Of a DNA stretch of 64,000 nucleotides, positions 10,378-22,219 are shown in pieces. The stretch comes from Aphidius gifuensis (lineage: Eukaryota; Arthropoda; Insecta; Hymenoptera; Braconidae), in NCBI RefSeq assembly GCF_014905175.1, contig NC_057790.1, positions 22,098,469 through 22,162,468 on the forward strand, written 5' to 3'. Each line of letters begins with the position of its first letter. Position 1 is the stretch's first letter. The notes beneath the pieces are model-generated. The model was not told where the DNA came from. It saw nothing but the letters and a program-made list of their open reading frames with translations, and did no database searches. A program made the position numbers and the translations under genes.

Positions 10378-12851
10378 CTGTTAATCGTTAAACTTCAGCA
10401 GCAGTTTATGTTAAATGTAAATTCCTGTCATCCTCTAAAAGTGTAAATCTCACGGCATTCAAGAACCTAGGTAGGTGTAATCATTATCAGCAACAACAAC
10501 AGGCACTATATTTTACACTTGTATACACTTTTTGTAATAATCTAATTACAGTTTTAACAAACACCACGTACACATTTGTAATAACGACACTTCATATCAA
10601 TTACCACTGTCACATTTGAATGGCCATATTATTTATATTTTTAAATTATTCAATTGAAAATTTATATTAATTAAACACTTGCACACACAGTTCGTGATGA
10701 AAAAATTTTTGCACAATATAATTTCAAAAAGAAAAACGAATAAATACTATTAACGGTTAGCCACGATAGCGATGAAAGTTTACATACTTGCACTTTTTTG
10801 ATAAATAAATAATTTGTATAGTTTATAAATTAGTTTAGTCATCTCATCTCATATATTAAATCATTTTAAATATTATTTTTAACGCTATTAGTTGAAAACG
10901 ATTTATCAAATTGAAAAGAGGATCTCAAGCGGGCTATAATATTCTTCACATTTTTTACTACAGAGAGCAGTGCGGACAGTGCATTCTCGCAACTCTGAGG
11001 GGTCAATTAAGTTCAATTGTGAGAGAAACATCAGAGTTTGCCTAGAAAAAATTATACCCAATTTAACACACAAGTAAATATTTACCAATAATAACAACAA
11101 TAATAAATAGTAGTACATTGAAAAGAACATAAAAATCAATCACACCAAAACCATTTCAGGGTCTACCATTTCGTAGTATAAAAAGAAAAAAAAGTGAAGT
11201 TTTCTCATAAAATCATAACAAATAATTCTTGAAGTGTTGAGATTCATTCAAATATTTTTCATGCTGTTGCTGTTTCATATGATGATTGTTGAATTAATTT
11301 TTAAAGCACGAACGATGATTCAGATGGTACAATTAACAATGGTATATAATTTTACCTAAGACAAAAATAATGATAAATATCAAAACAATTTTATTTTTTT
11401 TTTTTTCAATAATATATAATAAATTTTTAATTTCAAGTAACTGTTGTTAATCAGCTCGGATAACAAATCATGGAGGAAGCTGAAAAATACTCTGTTGGAT
11501 TTATCTCAGCACGGGGCTTTACAAGAGGCATAGTTGAATTTTGAGTGGTGACGATAGTGTCACGATCATCGTCATTTTTACCACTTGCTCAATCGTGATG
11601 AAACAGCACACTTACTCGTCAAATAGTCTGACTGTAATTGTAAACAAAAAATATTTTAGCCAAGTATTCGATAGAAAAATATTTAATTAACGATAAATAT
11701 TGATATATTTACCATCATTTGTTGTTTCATGAAGCACCAAGACCTTTGTCAGCTAGTAAGGCATATTTTCCAAATAATGATATTTAGCCTAGCTATAATT
11801 GACATTCAGGGTGTCATTTATCCATATAATTCTTGGTCATTCTTTTGTTGTATCTATAAACATTAAACAACAATTTATAATTTTATGTATATTTACTCTG
11901 CTTTTGATGTTAATAATTATTGAAAATTATGTTACATGATAAAAATAAATAATTATCATTTACCTGTGGTCATACAGAATCGTAGATGCACTGGTGTCTG
12001 TCTAGAAGCCAAGACTTTTATTACTGTAATGTCATTTTTCCAAATGATTCATGGTTATCTTTTTTTGAATCTGTAAACATTTTTTTTATTGCTATTATTT
12101 ATTCAAATATTTTTGACAATCAACATTGCATGTTTAATATTTATTTATTGCAAAATTTGTAAACAGATATGCAACAACAAAAAAACCTAATCTCAAAATT
12201 GTTTTTTCACTATAACTCATTATTTATTAATAATTTTGCTATTGTTTATACGTATTATTAATTCTTGGACAAAAACAAAGCTAATAACAAAAAAAAATTT
12301 TTACCTGCTACGATTTTTGGAGTAAATGCCATTGCGTCTGTCCAGGTTTGACAACTTTTGACATATTCAGTATTTTTTCACAAAAATATTTAATATCAGC
12401 CTTTTATATAATAATATTATATGTTTAACAATTATTTATTGTAAAATGTCATTTGACTTTGTGCCTTTTGCAACGACAAAGGAACCTAACCTCAATTTTT
12501 TGGGCTATATATAATTATTATTTATATATTTTTCTTACGTTTACGGATTATTGTTCGACAAAAACAAAGCTAACAATAATAAAATATTTACGCGGCCATT
12601 TTGTATCATGAAACTTCATGACGTTTTGTGCCCGGCCGCTGACGCTTTAAACAATATCGTTTTGGCCATGTGACATCCAGCACTATTAGCTAGTAGCGAA
12701 TCGATTTATAAATAAACAATTATTTGTTGGCTTTATTGTTAATATTTCACTGTAAAACAGGAGTTATTTATATTTTTTTTGTTGAAACTGAAAATAATTT
12801 TTTTTATGAGAAAGTCATGAGAATTTTAGAAAACGACTGCAGCGCCGCAAC

Positions 12852-12916
12852 ACAGCCGGAATATCAACTTGCTCAATGAGATTTACCGGTCGGTAATAGT
12901 TTATATTCTTACCTCG
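12852..12916. other. Loop (spacer) of the giant palindrome
   Basis: About 65 unpaired bases separate the arms. Pairing stops just inside the GAAAACGACTGCAGCGC anchors on either side. The spacer includes CCGGAATATC and TTACCGGTCGG, so part of it could form a smaller stem. Confidence 0.75.
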
Positions 12917-13217
12917 TGGCAGCGCTGCAGTCGTTTTCTAAAATTCTCATGACTTTCTCATAAAAAAAATTATTTTCAGTTTCAACAAAAAAAAAATTAC
13001 GTAAAGATGTGCTCCTGTTTTACAGTGAAATTATTAACAATAAATTGCAACAATGAATTGTTTATTTATAGTAAATCGATTCGCTAACTCGCTGGCTACC
13101 ATTTGAGTGCATAATTATTGCTGGATGTCACGTATTTTGGCCAAAAAATGATATTGTTTAAAGCGTCAAAAAGCGGCCGGGTCACAAAAAGACGTCATGA
13201 AATTTCATGATACAAAA

Positions 13218-13549
13218 TGGCCGCAGGTAAATATTTTTTATTATTGTTAGCTTTGTTTTTGTCAGACAACGAATGATCCGTATAAACAATAGAGAAAATA
13301 TCAATAAATAATTAAATACAGCCCAAAATAAAATTTGAGGTTAGGTTTCTTTGTCGTTGCAAATTGAGCAAAGTCAAATGACATTTTTTGCAATAAATAA
13401 TTGTTAAACATATAATATTATTATATAAAATTATTAAGGGTTATTATTTAAACATTTTTGTGAAAAAAAATTACAGATTTCCTTGAATATGTCAAAAGTT
13501 GTCAAACCTGGATAGATGCCATGACATTTACAACAAGAAGTGACAGCAG
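13218..13549 (+). other. Possible first two exons of an unidentified transcription unit in the right arm
   Basis: ATGGCCGCAG at 13218-13227 is followed by GTAAAT. The next module, 13477-13549, is preceded by TTACAG and followed by GTAATT. Joined, they give one open frame of 27 codons starting MAADFLEYVK. The next module (13804-13893) introduces a stop almost at once. In the left arm the ATGGCCGC copy has lost AG before the donor, and the second acceptor is missing. This is either a decayed gene or coincidental splice signals in a repeat. ATGGCCGC preceded by AAA also resembles a PHO/YY1 site. Confidence 0.35.
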
Positions 13550-15278
13550 GTAATTAATTTTTATTGTTATTAGCTTTGTTTTCATTAGACAATAAATAAT
13601 ACGTAAAAAAAAATAGTTAAATTATAAATAAATAATTAATTATAATGAAAAAAACAAATTTGAGATTAGGTTTTCTTGTTGTTGCATATCTATTTACAAA
13701 TCGTGCAATAAATGAATATTATTAAATATCAATTAAAAATTAATCTATTAGTTTTTTTTACTTGTAAAAATTTTATTTTAATTACAATCTTTATTTTTTA
13801 TAGATACAAATAAATAGATGGCCAGATATTATTTGGAAAATATGTCTGAATGAGTGACCAAGGTCTTGGCACTTTATTAAACAACGAATGATGGTAAATA
13901 TATCAATATTTATCGTTAATAAAATATTTTTCTATCCAATACTTTGCTAAAATATTTTTTGTTTACAATTACAGTCAGACTATTCGATGAGGAAGTGTGC
14001 TGTTTCATCACGCTTGAGCTGGTGGTGAAAATGACGAATATCGTGTCACCAGCATCACCAGTAAAATTTCAACTATGACTCCTGTGAAGCCCTGTGCTGA
14101 GATAAATCCAACAGAGTATTTTTCAGCTTCCTCCATGATTTGTAATCCGAGCTGATTAACAACAGTTACTTGAAATTAAAAATTTATTATATATTATTGA
14201 AAAAAAAAATAAAATTGTCTTGATATTTATCATTATTTTTGTCTTAGGTAAAATTATATATCATTGTCAATTGTACCATCTTAATCATCGTTCGTGCTTT
14301 AAAAATTAATTCAACTATCATCATCTGAAACAGCAACAGCATGAAAAATATTTGAGTGAATCTCAACACTTCAAGAATTATTTGTTATCATTTTATGAGA
14401 AAACTTCACTTTTTTTTTTATACTACGAAATGGTAGACCCTGAGATGGTTCTGGTGTGATTGATTTTTATGTTCTTTTTAATGTACTACTATTTATTATT
14501 GTTGTTATTATTGGTAAATATTTACTTGTTGTGTGTTAAATTGAGTATAATTTTTTCTAGGCAAACTCTGCTGATGTTGCTCTCACAATTGAACCCAATT
14601 GACCCCCTTAGAGTTGCGAGAATGCGCTGTCCGCACTGCTCTCTGTAGTAAAAAATGTGAAGAATATTATAGCCCGTGCTGTACAGCCCGCTTGAGATCC
14701 TTTTTTCAATTTGATAAATCGTTTTCAACTAATAGCGTTAAAAATAATATTTAAAATAATTTAATATATGAGATGAGATGACTAAACTAATTTATAAACT
14801 GTATAAATTATTTATTTATCGAAAAAGTGCGAGTGTATAAACTTTTATCACTATCGTGGTCAAGTGTTACTCGTATAATTTTTTTCTTTTTGAAATTGTA
14901 TTGTGCAAAATTTTTTTTTTTTTTCATTTGGACGTTATATATATACCGTGTGCAAGTGTTTAATTAATATAAATAACTTTTTCAATTAAATCATTTATAA
15001 CAAACATAGCCATTTAAGTGTGACAGTGATATAGTGATATAGTGCAAGTGTCGTTATTATTTTTAAATGTGTACGTGGTGTTTGTTAAATTACTGTGAAT
15101 TAGTTATTACAAAAAAAGTGTATACAAGTGTAAATATAGTGCCTGTTGTTGTTGCTGATAATGATTACACCTACCTGGCTTCATGAAGTCCACCGAGAGA
15201 ATATACTAGAGGATGATATTGGAATTTACATTGACAACTACATGGCTTAGCTGAGAGGATTTAACGTGGTTATTGCAG

Positions 15279-15318
15279 ACTACCTGGTGGACAACTTCTA
15301 CAAGATTTTGCACATAAG
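15279..15318 (+). other. Exon-like module with splice signals in the right arm
   Basis: TATTGCAG precedes ACTACCTGGTGGACAACTTC, and GTAAGT follows at 15319. The frame would read DYLVDNFYKILHIR. About 110 bases upstream is a short ATG frame at 15161 (begins MITPTWLHEVHRENILEDD), which ends after 28 residues and is interrupted by an early stop in the left-arm copy. Confidence 0.4.
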
Positions 15319-15737
15319 GTAAGTTCCTCTAGATCGAAACTGACTAGTTGTAATTATTAACCTTTCCCGGAAAAGTGCTTTAATGTCCCTGAAGTTACAA
15401 AAAATTATTTTTTTATTTTTTGTAGCTTCTTGTCGTTCCAAACTATTATTTTTGATATATATGTACATGTTGTTTAGATTCATTTTGACTGATTTTTTTA
15501 AATAAATATAATATTCAATTTTAATGCCACATTAAATGGTGCAGTATAGTATATGAAAGTCAATTAGGATTTTATTATTTGATTTGTTGTTTAGATTCAT
15601 TTTGACTGATTTTTTTTTTAATAAAATAATATTCAATTTTAAAATGATAAATTAAATGATCGTCTATATAGAATATAAAAGTCAAACTGGATTAACCCTG
15701 TCTTCCTCAAACAGAATAGATGGGGGTGATTAGGATG

Positions 15738-15799
15738 CATTATTATTATCTATCGTGATAATTTATAATAGATAAATTATCACCCTTTTCCAATTGCAA
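15738..15799. repeat. Arm-specific insertion containing a small perfect inverted repeat
   Basis: This segment is absent from the left arm. It contains GTGATAATTTAT and its reverse complement separated by AATAG (15755-15783). It may be a tiny insertion or fold-back, and it marks divergence after the arms were duplicated. Confidence 0.6.
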
Positions 15800-16235
15800 T
15801 GTATGTTAGTATGTAAGGTTTATTTATTTGACATTAAATGCACTTTTCCAAAGATTATATATTCAAGATAATTCGGGATTATATGTATTTTCCGGGTTTT
15901 AAAATTTAATAGTGATATACAGAGTATAAAAGTGTGACGTAAATGTCTTATTATAGTGAGTATAGTGATAGTGCACATTTAATCAAGGCTATGAATGTCC
16001 TATCATAGCAAGTGATAGTGGCATAGTGAAAATGCCTAAAAATTTCCTCTATTTATTTATTCATCTATAAAATGTCTTATCAAAGTGAATGACAAATTTT
16101 AAATAATACTTTTTTTAAATAAATACTTTGCATCCATCTTGTTTTTGTGTGTAACTCAAAAGATAAAATATTGACTGTTTTTTACTGTCGGTATTATAAA
16201 AATTCAATCGACATTTACCATGTGAGTAAATATAA

Positions 16236-16255
16236 AGAGAGAGAGAGAGAGAGAG
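16236..16255. repeat. GA dinucleotide microsatellite
   Basis: About ten GA units in a row in non-coding DNA. Confidence 0.85.
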
Positions 16256-16468
16256 CAGAACTTTAGAGAGAATCACAAGAGAGATTTTAGAATACACACA
16301 TAATTTAGAATGATTTTTTTTGGAATTTGCACTCCAATGGTGCCAATGGTTATTGTTCAAGCTGTCTTGTAATTTGGCTTATTAAATACCAAGAAAGTAA
16401 AACAAAAAATAAATAATTATAAATATACAAGTATCAACCTATTAATAGAATACTTGATAAAAAAAAAT

Positions 16469-16591
16469 TTACAAGTACTGAGCATCATCTTGTGGTTGAT
16501 CATCGGGGAGTGGCAGTGATTCATATTTGTGTTCATCAAACGTCGTAGAAGACGTCCCAGCTTCAACTTCATCATCAACAATAAAAACACA
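16469..16591 (-). pseudogene. Orphan 40-codon C-terminal-like open frame
   Basis: The minus strand is open from 16591 to a TAA at 16469-16471. It carries a balanced acidic, polar sequence (EHKYESLPLPDDQPQDDAQY, then L and stop) that is not low-complexity, and its codons are GC-richer than its flanks. There is no in-frame ATG and no convincing splice acceptor upstream, and the Gid4 promoter lies in the direction its upstream exons should be. It could be a terminal exon of a gene displaced by rearrangement, a processed fragment, or chance. I do not recognise the protein. Confidence 0.3.
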
Positions 16592-16783
16592 TTAAATTAC
16601 ATAAAAAATAATAATACAAAATTTTCATTAAGCTCTAAATATTAAAAAGCAAAAGCAATTTTACTGTGCAACCATTGACAAACAAAAGTTTTGAGTCGAT
16701 TTTATCAAGTGATGAGGGTTTATACCCTTTTGTTTATTTTATCAAATAAACTTTTATAATTTTTTTTTTTTAAATTTATTATA

Positions 16784-17626
16784 ATGCCGGTTAAAGTTGA
16801 AGTTGTACCACCATTACCAGCAAATTCAAAACAACCTGGTGTTACTAAATCATTGCTTTATAATGGTTCAAGATTTCAGGGATCACAAAAATCCAAGGGT
16901 AACAGTTATGACGTTGAAGTTGTTTTACAGGTTGGTTTATACAAATTAAACAGCTGTTTTTATTTTCTTGTATTAATTAAATTATAAATTATTAATTTCT
17001 TTACAGCATGTTGATGAAGAAAATAGCTATCTTTGTGGTTATCTTAAAATAAAAGGTTTAACTGAAGAATTTCCGACATTGACAACATTTTTTGATGGTG
17101 AAATAATATCAAAAAAATATCCATTTCTCACGAGAAAGTGGGACGCTGATGAGGATGTTGATAAAAAACATTGGGTTTGTATTTTAATATTAATAATTAA
17201 ATATTGTTGTTGTTGTTTAATTAAATATAATAATTATTTTTTGTAATTTAATTTATATACAGAGTAAATTTGAGTCATTTTGTCAGTATGCAAAATCATT
17301 TAATTCTGATACATTTGATTATGAGGCATTAAAAGATACTGATTTTGTATTTATGAGATGGAAAGAACATTTTTTAGTTCCTGATCATACAATTAAAGAC
17401 ATAAGTGGTGCATCATTTGCTGGTTTTTATTATATTTGTTTTGATAAATCAACAGCATCAATTGAGGGTTATTATTATCATCGTAGTTCTGAATGGTAAA
17501 TTTTATTTTTACATTTATTTAATTTACAATTAAATGTTAAATTAATTAATTATTTATTTCAGGTATCAATCATTAAATCTTAGACATGTACCAGAACACA
17601 GTATACAAATATATGAATTTAGATGA
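16784..17626 (+). CDS. Gid4: GID4, substrate receptor of the CTLH/GID E3 ubiquitin ligase
   Basis: This is the beta-barrel subunit that recognises N-terminal degrons (in yeast, N-terminal proline) for the multi-subunit CTLH/GID ubiquitin ligase. Four exons join in phase (16784-16930, 17007-17174, 17263-17495, 17563-17626), giving 203 residues. Family landmarks are SLLYNGSRFQGSQKSKGNSY near the start, YLCGYLKIKGLTEEFPTLTT, FDGEIISKKYPFLTRKWDAD, FVFMRWKEHFLVPDH, and the C-terminal GYYYHRSSEWYQSLNL followed by HVPEHSIQIYEFR. It is shorter than human GID4 (about 300 residues) because it lacks the long disordered N-terminus; the barrel itself looks complete. The chosen ATG is the first in frame after a T-rich leader and starts MPVKVEVVPPLP. 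The gene is convergent with the minus-strand gene ending at 18906. Confidence 0.95.
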
Positions 17627-18905
17627 AAATAATGGCCATCGTACTATCACCAAATAACAAAGAAAAAAAAAAACAATTTGCAAATGACTTTATGTCTTCT
17701 TATTTATTGCAAACAGATCTCTATTATAAAATCATGACATGATGAATGACGACAAAATTAATTGGTATTTGTATAAAAAAATGAAAGAAAGAAAGCAAGG
17801 AAAACAAACGATAAATGATTGACATTTTGATGACTTAATTTGTAGATATATATTTATATATATATTTATTTAAAAAAGGTAATAATAAACAATAGTAATT
17901 TGTTGATATTTTAATAGATCATATGATGATTAGTGATGCCTGTTTTAAACGTGATAATTGTGAATTATGAACGCAGTGCCTCGAGTGAATTTTAATGATA
18001 AATTTTGTAAATGCTTATTTCTTAATGAATTTTAATCCAAATCGTAATATATTTATTATTGTACAAATTAATTATCAACTCGAGAATATATTTAATTTAT
18101 AAATATATATATTTTGTGTTATTTTAAAAATTTTATTGTTATTTCAACAAAGAATAATACAATTTTATTCAAATAATTGTATGAAGAGATCTGTTTGCTT
18201 GAAAAAAAAAATATTTATAACGTCAAAGACTTGAGTATGAATGTTGATGATTTTAAATTGTGATTGATAATTTATCGTATCAAAAAATTATACATTTTAA
18301 CAAATTTTACAAGCAATTATTTTTTTTTCGTTTCGTTTGCCTTTTTTTTTTTAAACATATTTTCTTTTTTCCCAACGTAATTATCTTAAAATACTCATTT
18401 TGAATTATTTTTTTTTTGTTCTCTTGTTGTTATTTGATAAAATTTTTTATCTTGTAAAAATAATTATTGTTTTATTATTTAAACAAGCTAATTAAAAACA
18501 GCATAATAATAGAAATAATAAAACTATTAATTTACATATTTAATAATATTATTTGTTGATTTTTTATTTATTATTAAAATTTATAAGATTATATTACCAA
18601 TGAGATAAATAATTGTTAATTATTATTTATATAATAAAAAAAAAAAAAATAATTTAATAAAACAAATAGCTTTGTTACCATGAAAAATAATAAAATTTTA
18701 AAAAATTTTAAATGATTTATTGTTATTAATAATAAATATTTATATTTTTAATATATTAGCTGCAGAAAAATTGACAATTTTTCTTAATAATAACAAATGA
18801 AATTAATCATACAAAATGATTTACGAAATTTGTCATTTATTAAATAATCAAATTGTTATTATTTTTATTATAAATTAATTTTTTATAATAAAAATTTTAA
18901 TGATT
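17627..18905. other. Convergent 3' regions of Gid4 and the 18906-19916 gene
   Basis: The first few hundred bases after the Gid4 stop are probably its 3' untranslated region. The rest is very A/T-rich with no reading frame or RNA gene that I can support. Confidence 0.55.
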
Positions 18906-19916
18906 TTATGAGTCCATTGGTGAATCGTCGGTATTTCTAGTTGACATGGCTGATTGACTTGCACTTCTTGTTACTGATAATGTTCCTTTTTTATTTAAAT
19001 TTTTTTGATTACGAGCAAGTCTTTTACTTTTTGTTGTTCGTGTATTACGTGAACGTGGTGATGTACGCATTGCTTCTTCAGCAATAGCACTACCCTAAAA
19101 ATAATGTAATTAATTTTATAAAATAATATATTTAAATATTATTATTAATTACCAATATATTTGAACAAAGTTGACAAAGACATTTGACATCATTTTGACC
19201 AAAATTATTTGATCCAGATGCATTTAAAGTTGCTTCAAAGCCAAGAAATTTTGTGTCAAGATCAATTTTAGCTTTTATTAAATCAGCAAATGTTTGACGT
19301 AAACTACCAAGTGGATTATTTGCAGCAAGTCTTTTACTTCTTCGTACTTCAGTAATTTGATTATTATTATTACTATCGTCAAGTAGTGATAGATCAAGTG
19401 GATCAACAACTGGATTTTTATGATTATTTTCATTAATTGATGTTGTATTACTTGAACATTGATTTTGAGCATCTCTTGTTGTTTGTTGAACTGGATACTC
19501 ACCTCTAAGTAATGCTTAATTATATTTAAAAATTAATTTATTAATTTTTAAAATTTATATTGCATTATTAATAATTCATTATTAAAATTACCAAAAAAAT
19601 TATTCAAATGTAATACAAGATTTCTTGTGTAACTTAATAATTTTTGAAAATTTTCATCAAGATTTTTATCGACAAAGTATGTTCTTGCCAATAATGACTG
19701 TTCCCAGGATGTATCAGATGTTGATTTAATATCTAATATACGCCATTGTTTTTTTGATATATTTGATTGCCACTCAACAGCACAATCTTCAAGACGTCTA
19801 TTTATTGAATTTATTAATTCCATAACTTCTTTTAAACTATGTGGTACTGGATCAACATTTTCACCACTCATTGATGATGTCAAACACCTTGGATTTTCTC
19901 CATCCAGCCTAGCCAT
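18906..19916 (-). CDS. Unidentified three-exon gene, 287 residues
   Basis: Three minus-strand exons join in phase: 19592-19916, 19153-19502 and 18906-19094. The donors are GTAATT types, and the second exon uses the AG immediately before GTGAGTATCC. The protein starts MARLDGENPRCLTSSMSGEN. It has a predicted helical N-terminal part (EVMELINSINRRLEDCAVEW and on to about residue 105), then a polar Asn/Ser linker. A second possible helix follows RRSKRLAANNPLGSLRQTFA with a C-X-C-X2-C motif (CLCQLC) near residue 220. The C-terminal tail is basic and Ser/Thr-rich (SKRLARNQKN) and ends MSTRNTDDSPMDS. The exon structure with preserved phase argues for a real gene. I do not recognise the family; the tail is compatible with a nuclear or chromatin-linked protein, but that is only a compositional guess. 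Confidence 0.75.
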
Positions 19917-22219
19917 TATTATTAATTTTATTTTTTTTTTTATAAAGTATACTTTTTATATCAAATTTTTTCTTTTAATCAAATGTCAAAATATATGTCT
20001 TGCTTTGAATTTACAATAAAAAAAAAATGAAAACAATACATAAGCGAGAGATAAATGACGACTTCAAGGATAACATATTTTTTTTCTTCGTTTATTTTTT
20101 TTTTTTTTTTTGTTGTAAAGTTTGTTTATTTGATTAAAATTGTGTAGATTATGTCAATAAATATTACAAGATAATTTTATATTTATTTTACAATTTTTCA
20201 TTGTCTCTTTTTTTTTTTTTTTTTGATAAGGTGACATGTACGCAAAAGACATGTCAATGTTTTTTTATGATTTTTTTTTACATTCACAATGAGCTGATTA
20301 ATTAATTTTTCATGTTTTTTTTTTAATTTTATTTTTATAACACTCAAGATTACGAGAGATACAATTATTTGCAGGATGAAAAGAACAATTTAATAAACAT
20401 GTTTTATACTTTTTGTACAAAAATATGCTTGATTTTATCTTAATATTTGTCATCTTCTTTATACTTATTCAATTTTTAAAATTTTTTATATCTATCGTTT
20501 TTAATTTAAACTTGTTTTATTATTATTTGTCGGAAATTCCGTGCATATTTCTTATTTGTAGGTCAAATGCTTTTAAAAATTAACATAAAATTATAATCAA
20601 TATTTTTTTCTTTAAAATGTTTATTTATAATTTATTTATTTTTTTTTGTAGTAAAAAAATGTTTTTTTGTTTTATTTCTACTTGACAAATTTAGTATTTT
20701 TAAGTTAGTAAATATTTCAAAAATAACTTGACAATGTAAATATGTTTTTTTTTTCATTGCCAAGTATTCATCATGCTTATTTTATTTTTTTTATACAAAG
20801 ACGGAACGATGCGTTTACTTAAACGGTACAATAAATGAAAAAAAAGAAGAAAAAAAAATTTAATAATGTTTCTAAAGAAGAGATAAAAAATGAGATATTT
20901 AAAAACAATTTTTTAAATTTTGTAGAAAGTGACAGGTGAAAGTGAAGGACAAAAGTTTCATCGTCCAGTATCACCTGTCTACTTAAAAATTTAAACAACA
21001 AATACACTTGAATTATTCATGTACAAATGAAAAATAATATTTTGTACAATGGGTGACAATTATTTAAATATATCCTTTTTTTTTTAATTTTCTAAAAAGA
21101 TTTTACTATTGCTTTTCTACGTCATCACATCAATAAAAAAATGTCAATTGTTAGACCGTAATTTTTACTAAAAAAAAAAAATAGTATGTACAGAATTAAA
21201 AAACAATAGTCATTTGGTCTATGCGCAAAGAAAAACAAACAATTGTTTTGAATAAATTAAAAGAAAAAAAAAAAAAAAAACAAGTTAAATTGGAGGACGG
21301 TGTCTCTAACACTTGCTAATTAAAATTTCAAATTTTTTATCTCTTTAAATTAACTAGGACAATTAAACAATGATAAAATTTATTTTTTTTTAAATTAAGG
21401 TTTACTAATTATACCAATTGCTAATTTACATCATTGCCGTAATATCAGGCAGACTTGTTTCGAATAAAATTTTCGAAATCTAAAATTTCGAAATTTTTCT
21501 TATCAAATTATTCATCAAATAAACGCCCTTCTTCTATTACGTCAACAATAGTCAAATAAAAATAGACTAGTTTAATAATTTCGAGAAAAAAAAAGAGACA
21601 TTTTTCATCAATTTTTCTTTGTTTATAACATTTACATTTTTTTTTTTTTTACGTAAGACCTAAGGTCCACCACTAATCCATTAACAAATTTCAAACTTTA
21701 ACATTTAAAATATATATAATAATCAATATTAGAAATATATGTACATACTAATAATATATAATGAAAAAAAAAAAGAAAAAAAAATCTATTCATAAATAAT
21801 TCTTATTTTTTCATAGTGGTAAGATTTTTTTTTTTTTTTGTTTTTAAACGGACGAATTTGTGACATCACAAAGTTATTTTATATTACGTTTTTGTTTAAA
21901 TTTATTTAAAAAAAAAAATTGTCTGAAAGTTAATTCAAATTATAAGTACGTTATAATATTTGCAACTTTTTTTTTTATTTAACTTACGTATATATTGAGT
22001 AAGAATTTTATTTATTGCCAGTAAATTGATAAAACGCATTTGAAAAAAAAAATGTGTGCGTATTGTTTTAATAATTACGAATCGTCAAATATCATTGACA
22101 ATATTTTCTGCTTATAATAATTATCATTAAAATATTTTTAAAATAAAAAACCTTTCCATTTTTTTTCCTCATCATTATGATGATGATGATTTTTATTATT
22201 ATTATTAATTTTCTTACCC
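19917..22219. other. A/T-rich intergenic DNA between the unidentified gene and Rab40
   Basis: Contains long T and A runs and no supportable gene. The right part is probably the Rab40 3' untranslated region. The open frame at 20819-21007 is driven by A/T homopolymers and is not credited. Confidence 0.5.

Larger units (their letters stand above)
9600..12851. repeat. Left arm of giant inverted repeat (palindrome)
   Basis: Read in reverse complement, this segment matches 12917-16090 along its length with small indels. Sampled stretches look about 90% identical by eye. Clear anchors are 9605-9755 against 15935-16075, 11010-11160 against 14430-14600, and 12790-12848 against 12920-12980. The arm holds a tandem duplication (9891-10202), exon-like modules with splice signals reading leftward, and several repeats of a module containing a GAGGTTAGGTT-like motif. 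The outer border is approximate. No transposase or reverse transcriptase was recognised, so it is not classed as a particular transposon. Confidence 0.9.
12917..16090. repeat. Right arm of giant inverted repeat (palindrome)
   Basis: Mirror copy of 9600-12851. It differs by an insertion of about 62 bases at 15738-15799, a deletion around 15563, and many point changes. It contains exon-like modules on the plus strand: one ending at 13227 with an ATG, then 13477-13549, 13804-13893, one beginning at 13975, and 15279-15318. Each is bordered by AG and GT splice signals. The frames across them stop early, so it may be a decayed gene, a non-coding transcript or part of a repeat element. Confidence 0.9.
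16091..16783. other. Spacer between palindrome and Gid4, with an orphan minus-strand open frame
   Basis: Contains a GA microsatellite at 16236-16255, then A/T-rich DNA, then a GC-richer block at 16469-16591. On the minus strand that block reads VDDEVEAGTSSTTFDEHKYE and on to a stop at 16469-16471. The last 200 bases form the Gid4 5' flank. Confidence 0.5.

Noticed and set aside
9600..16090. A specific transposon class (fold-back, Helitron, Polinton) for the large palindrome
   Set aside because: No encoded transposition protein, recognisable terminal motif or target-site duplication could be shown from the sequence alone, so it is reported only as an inverted repeat.
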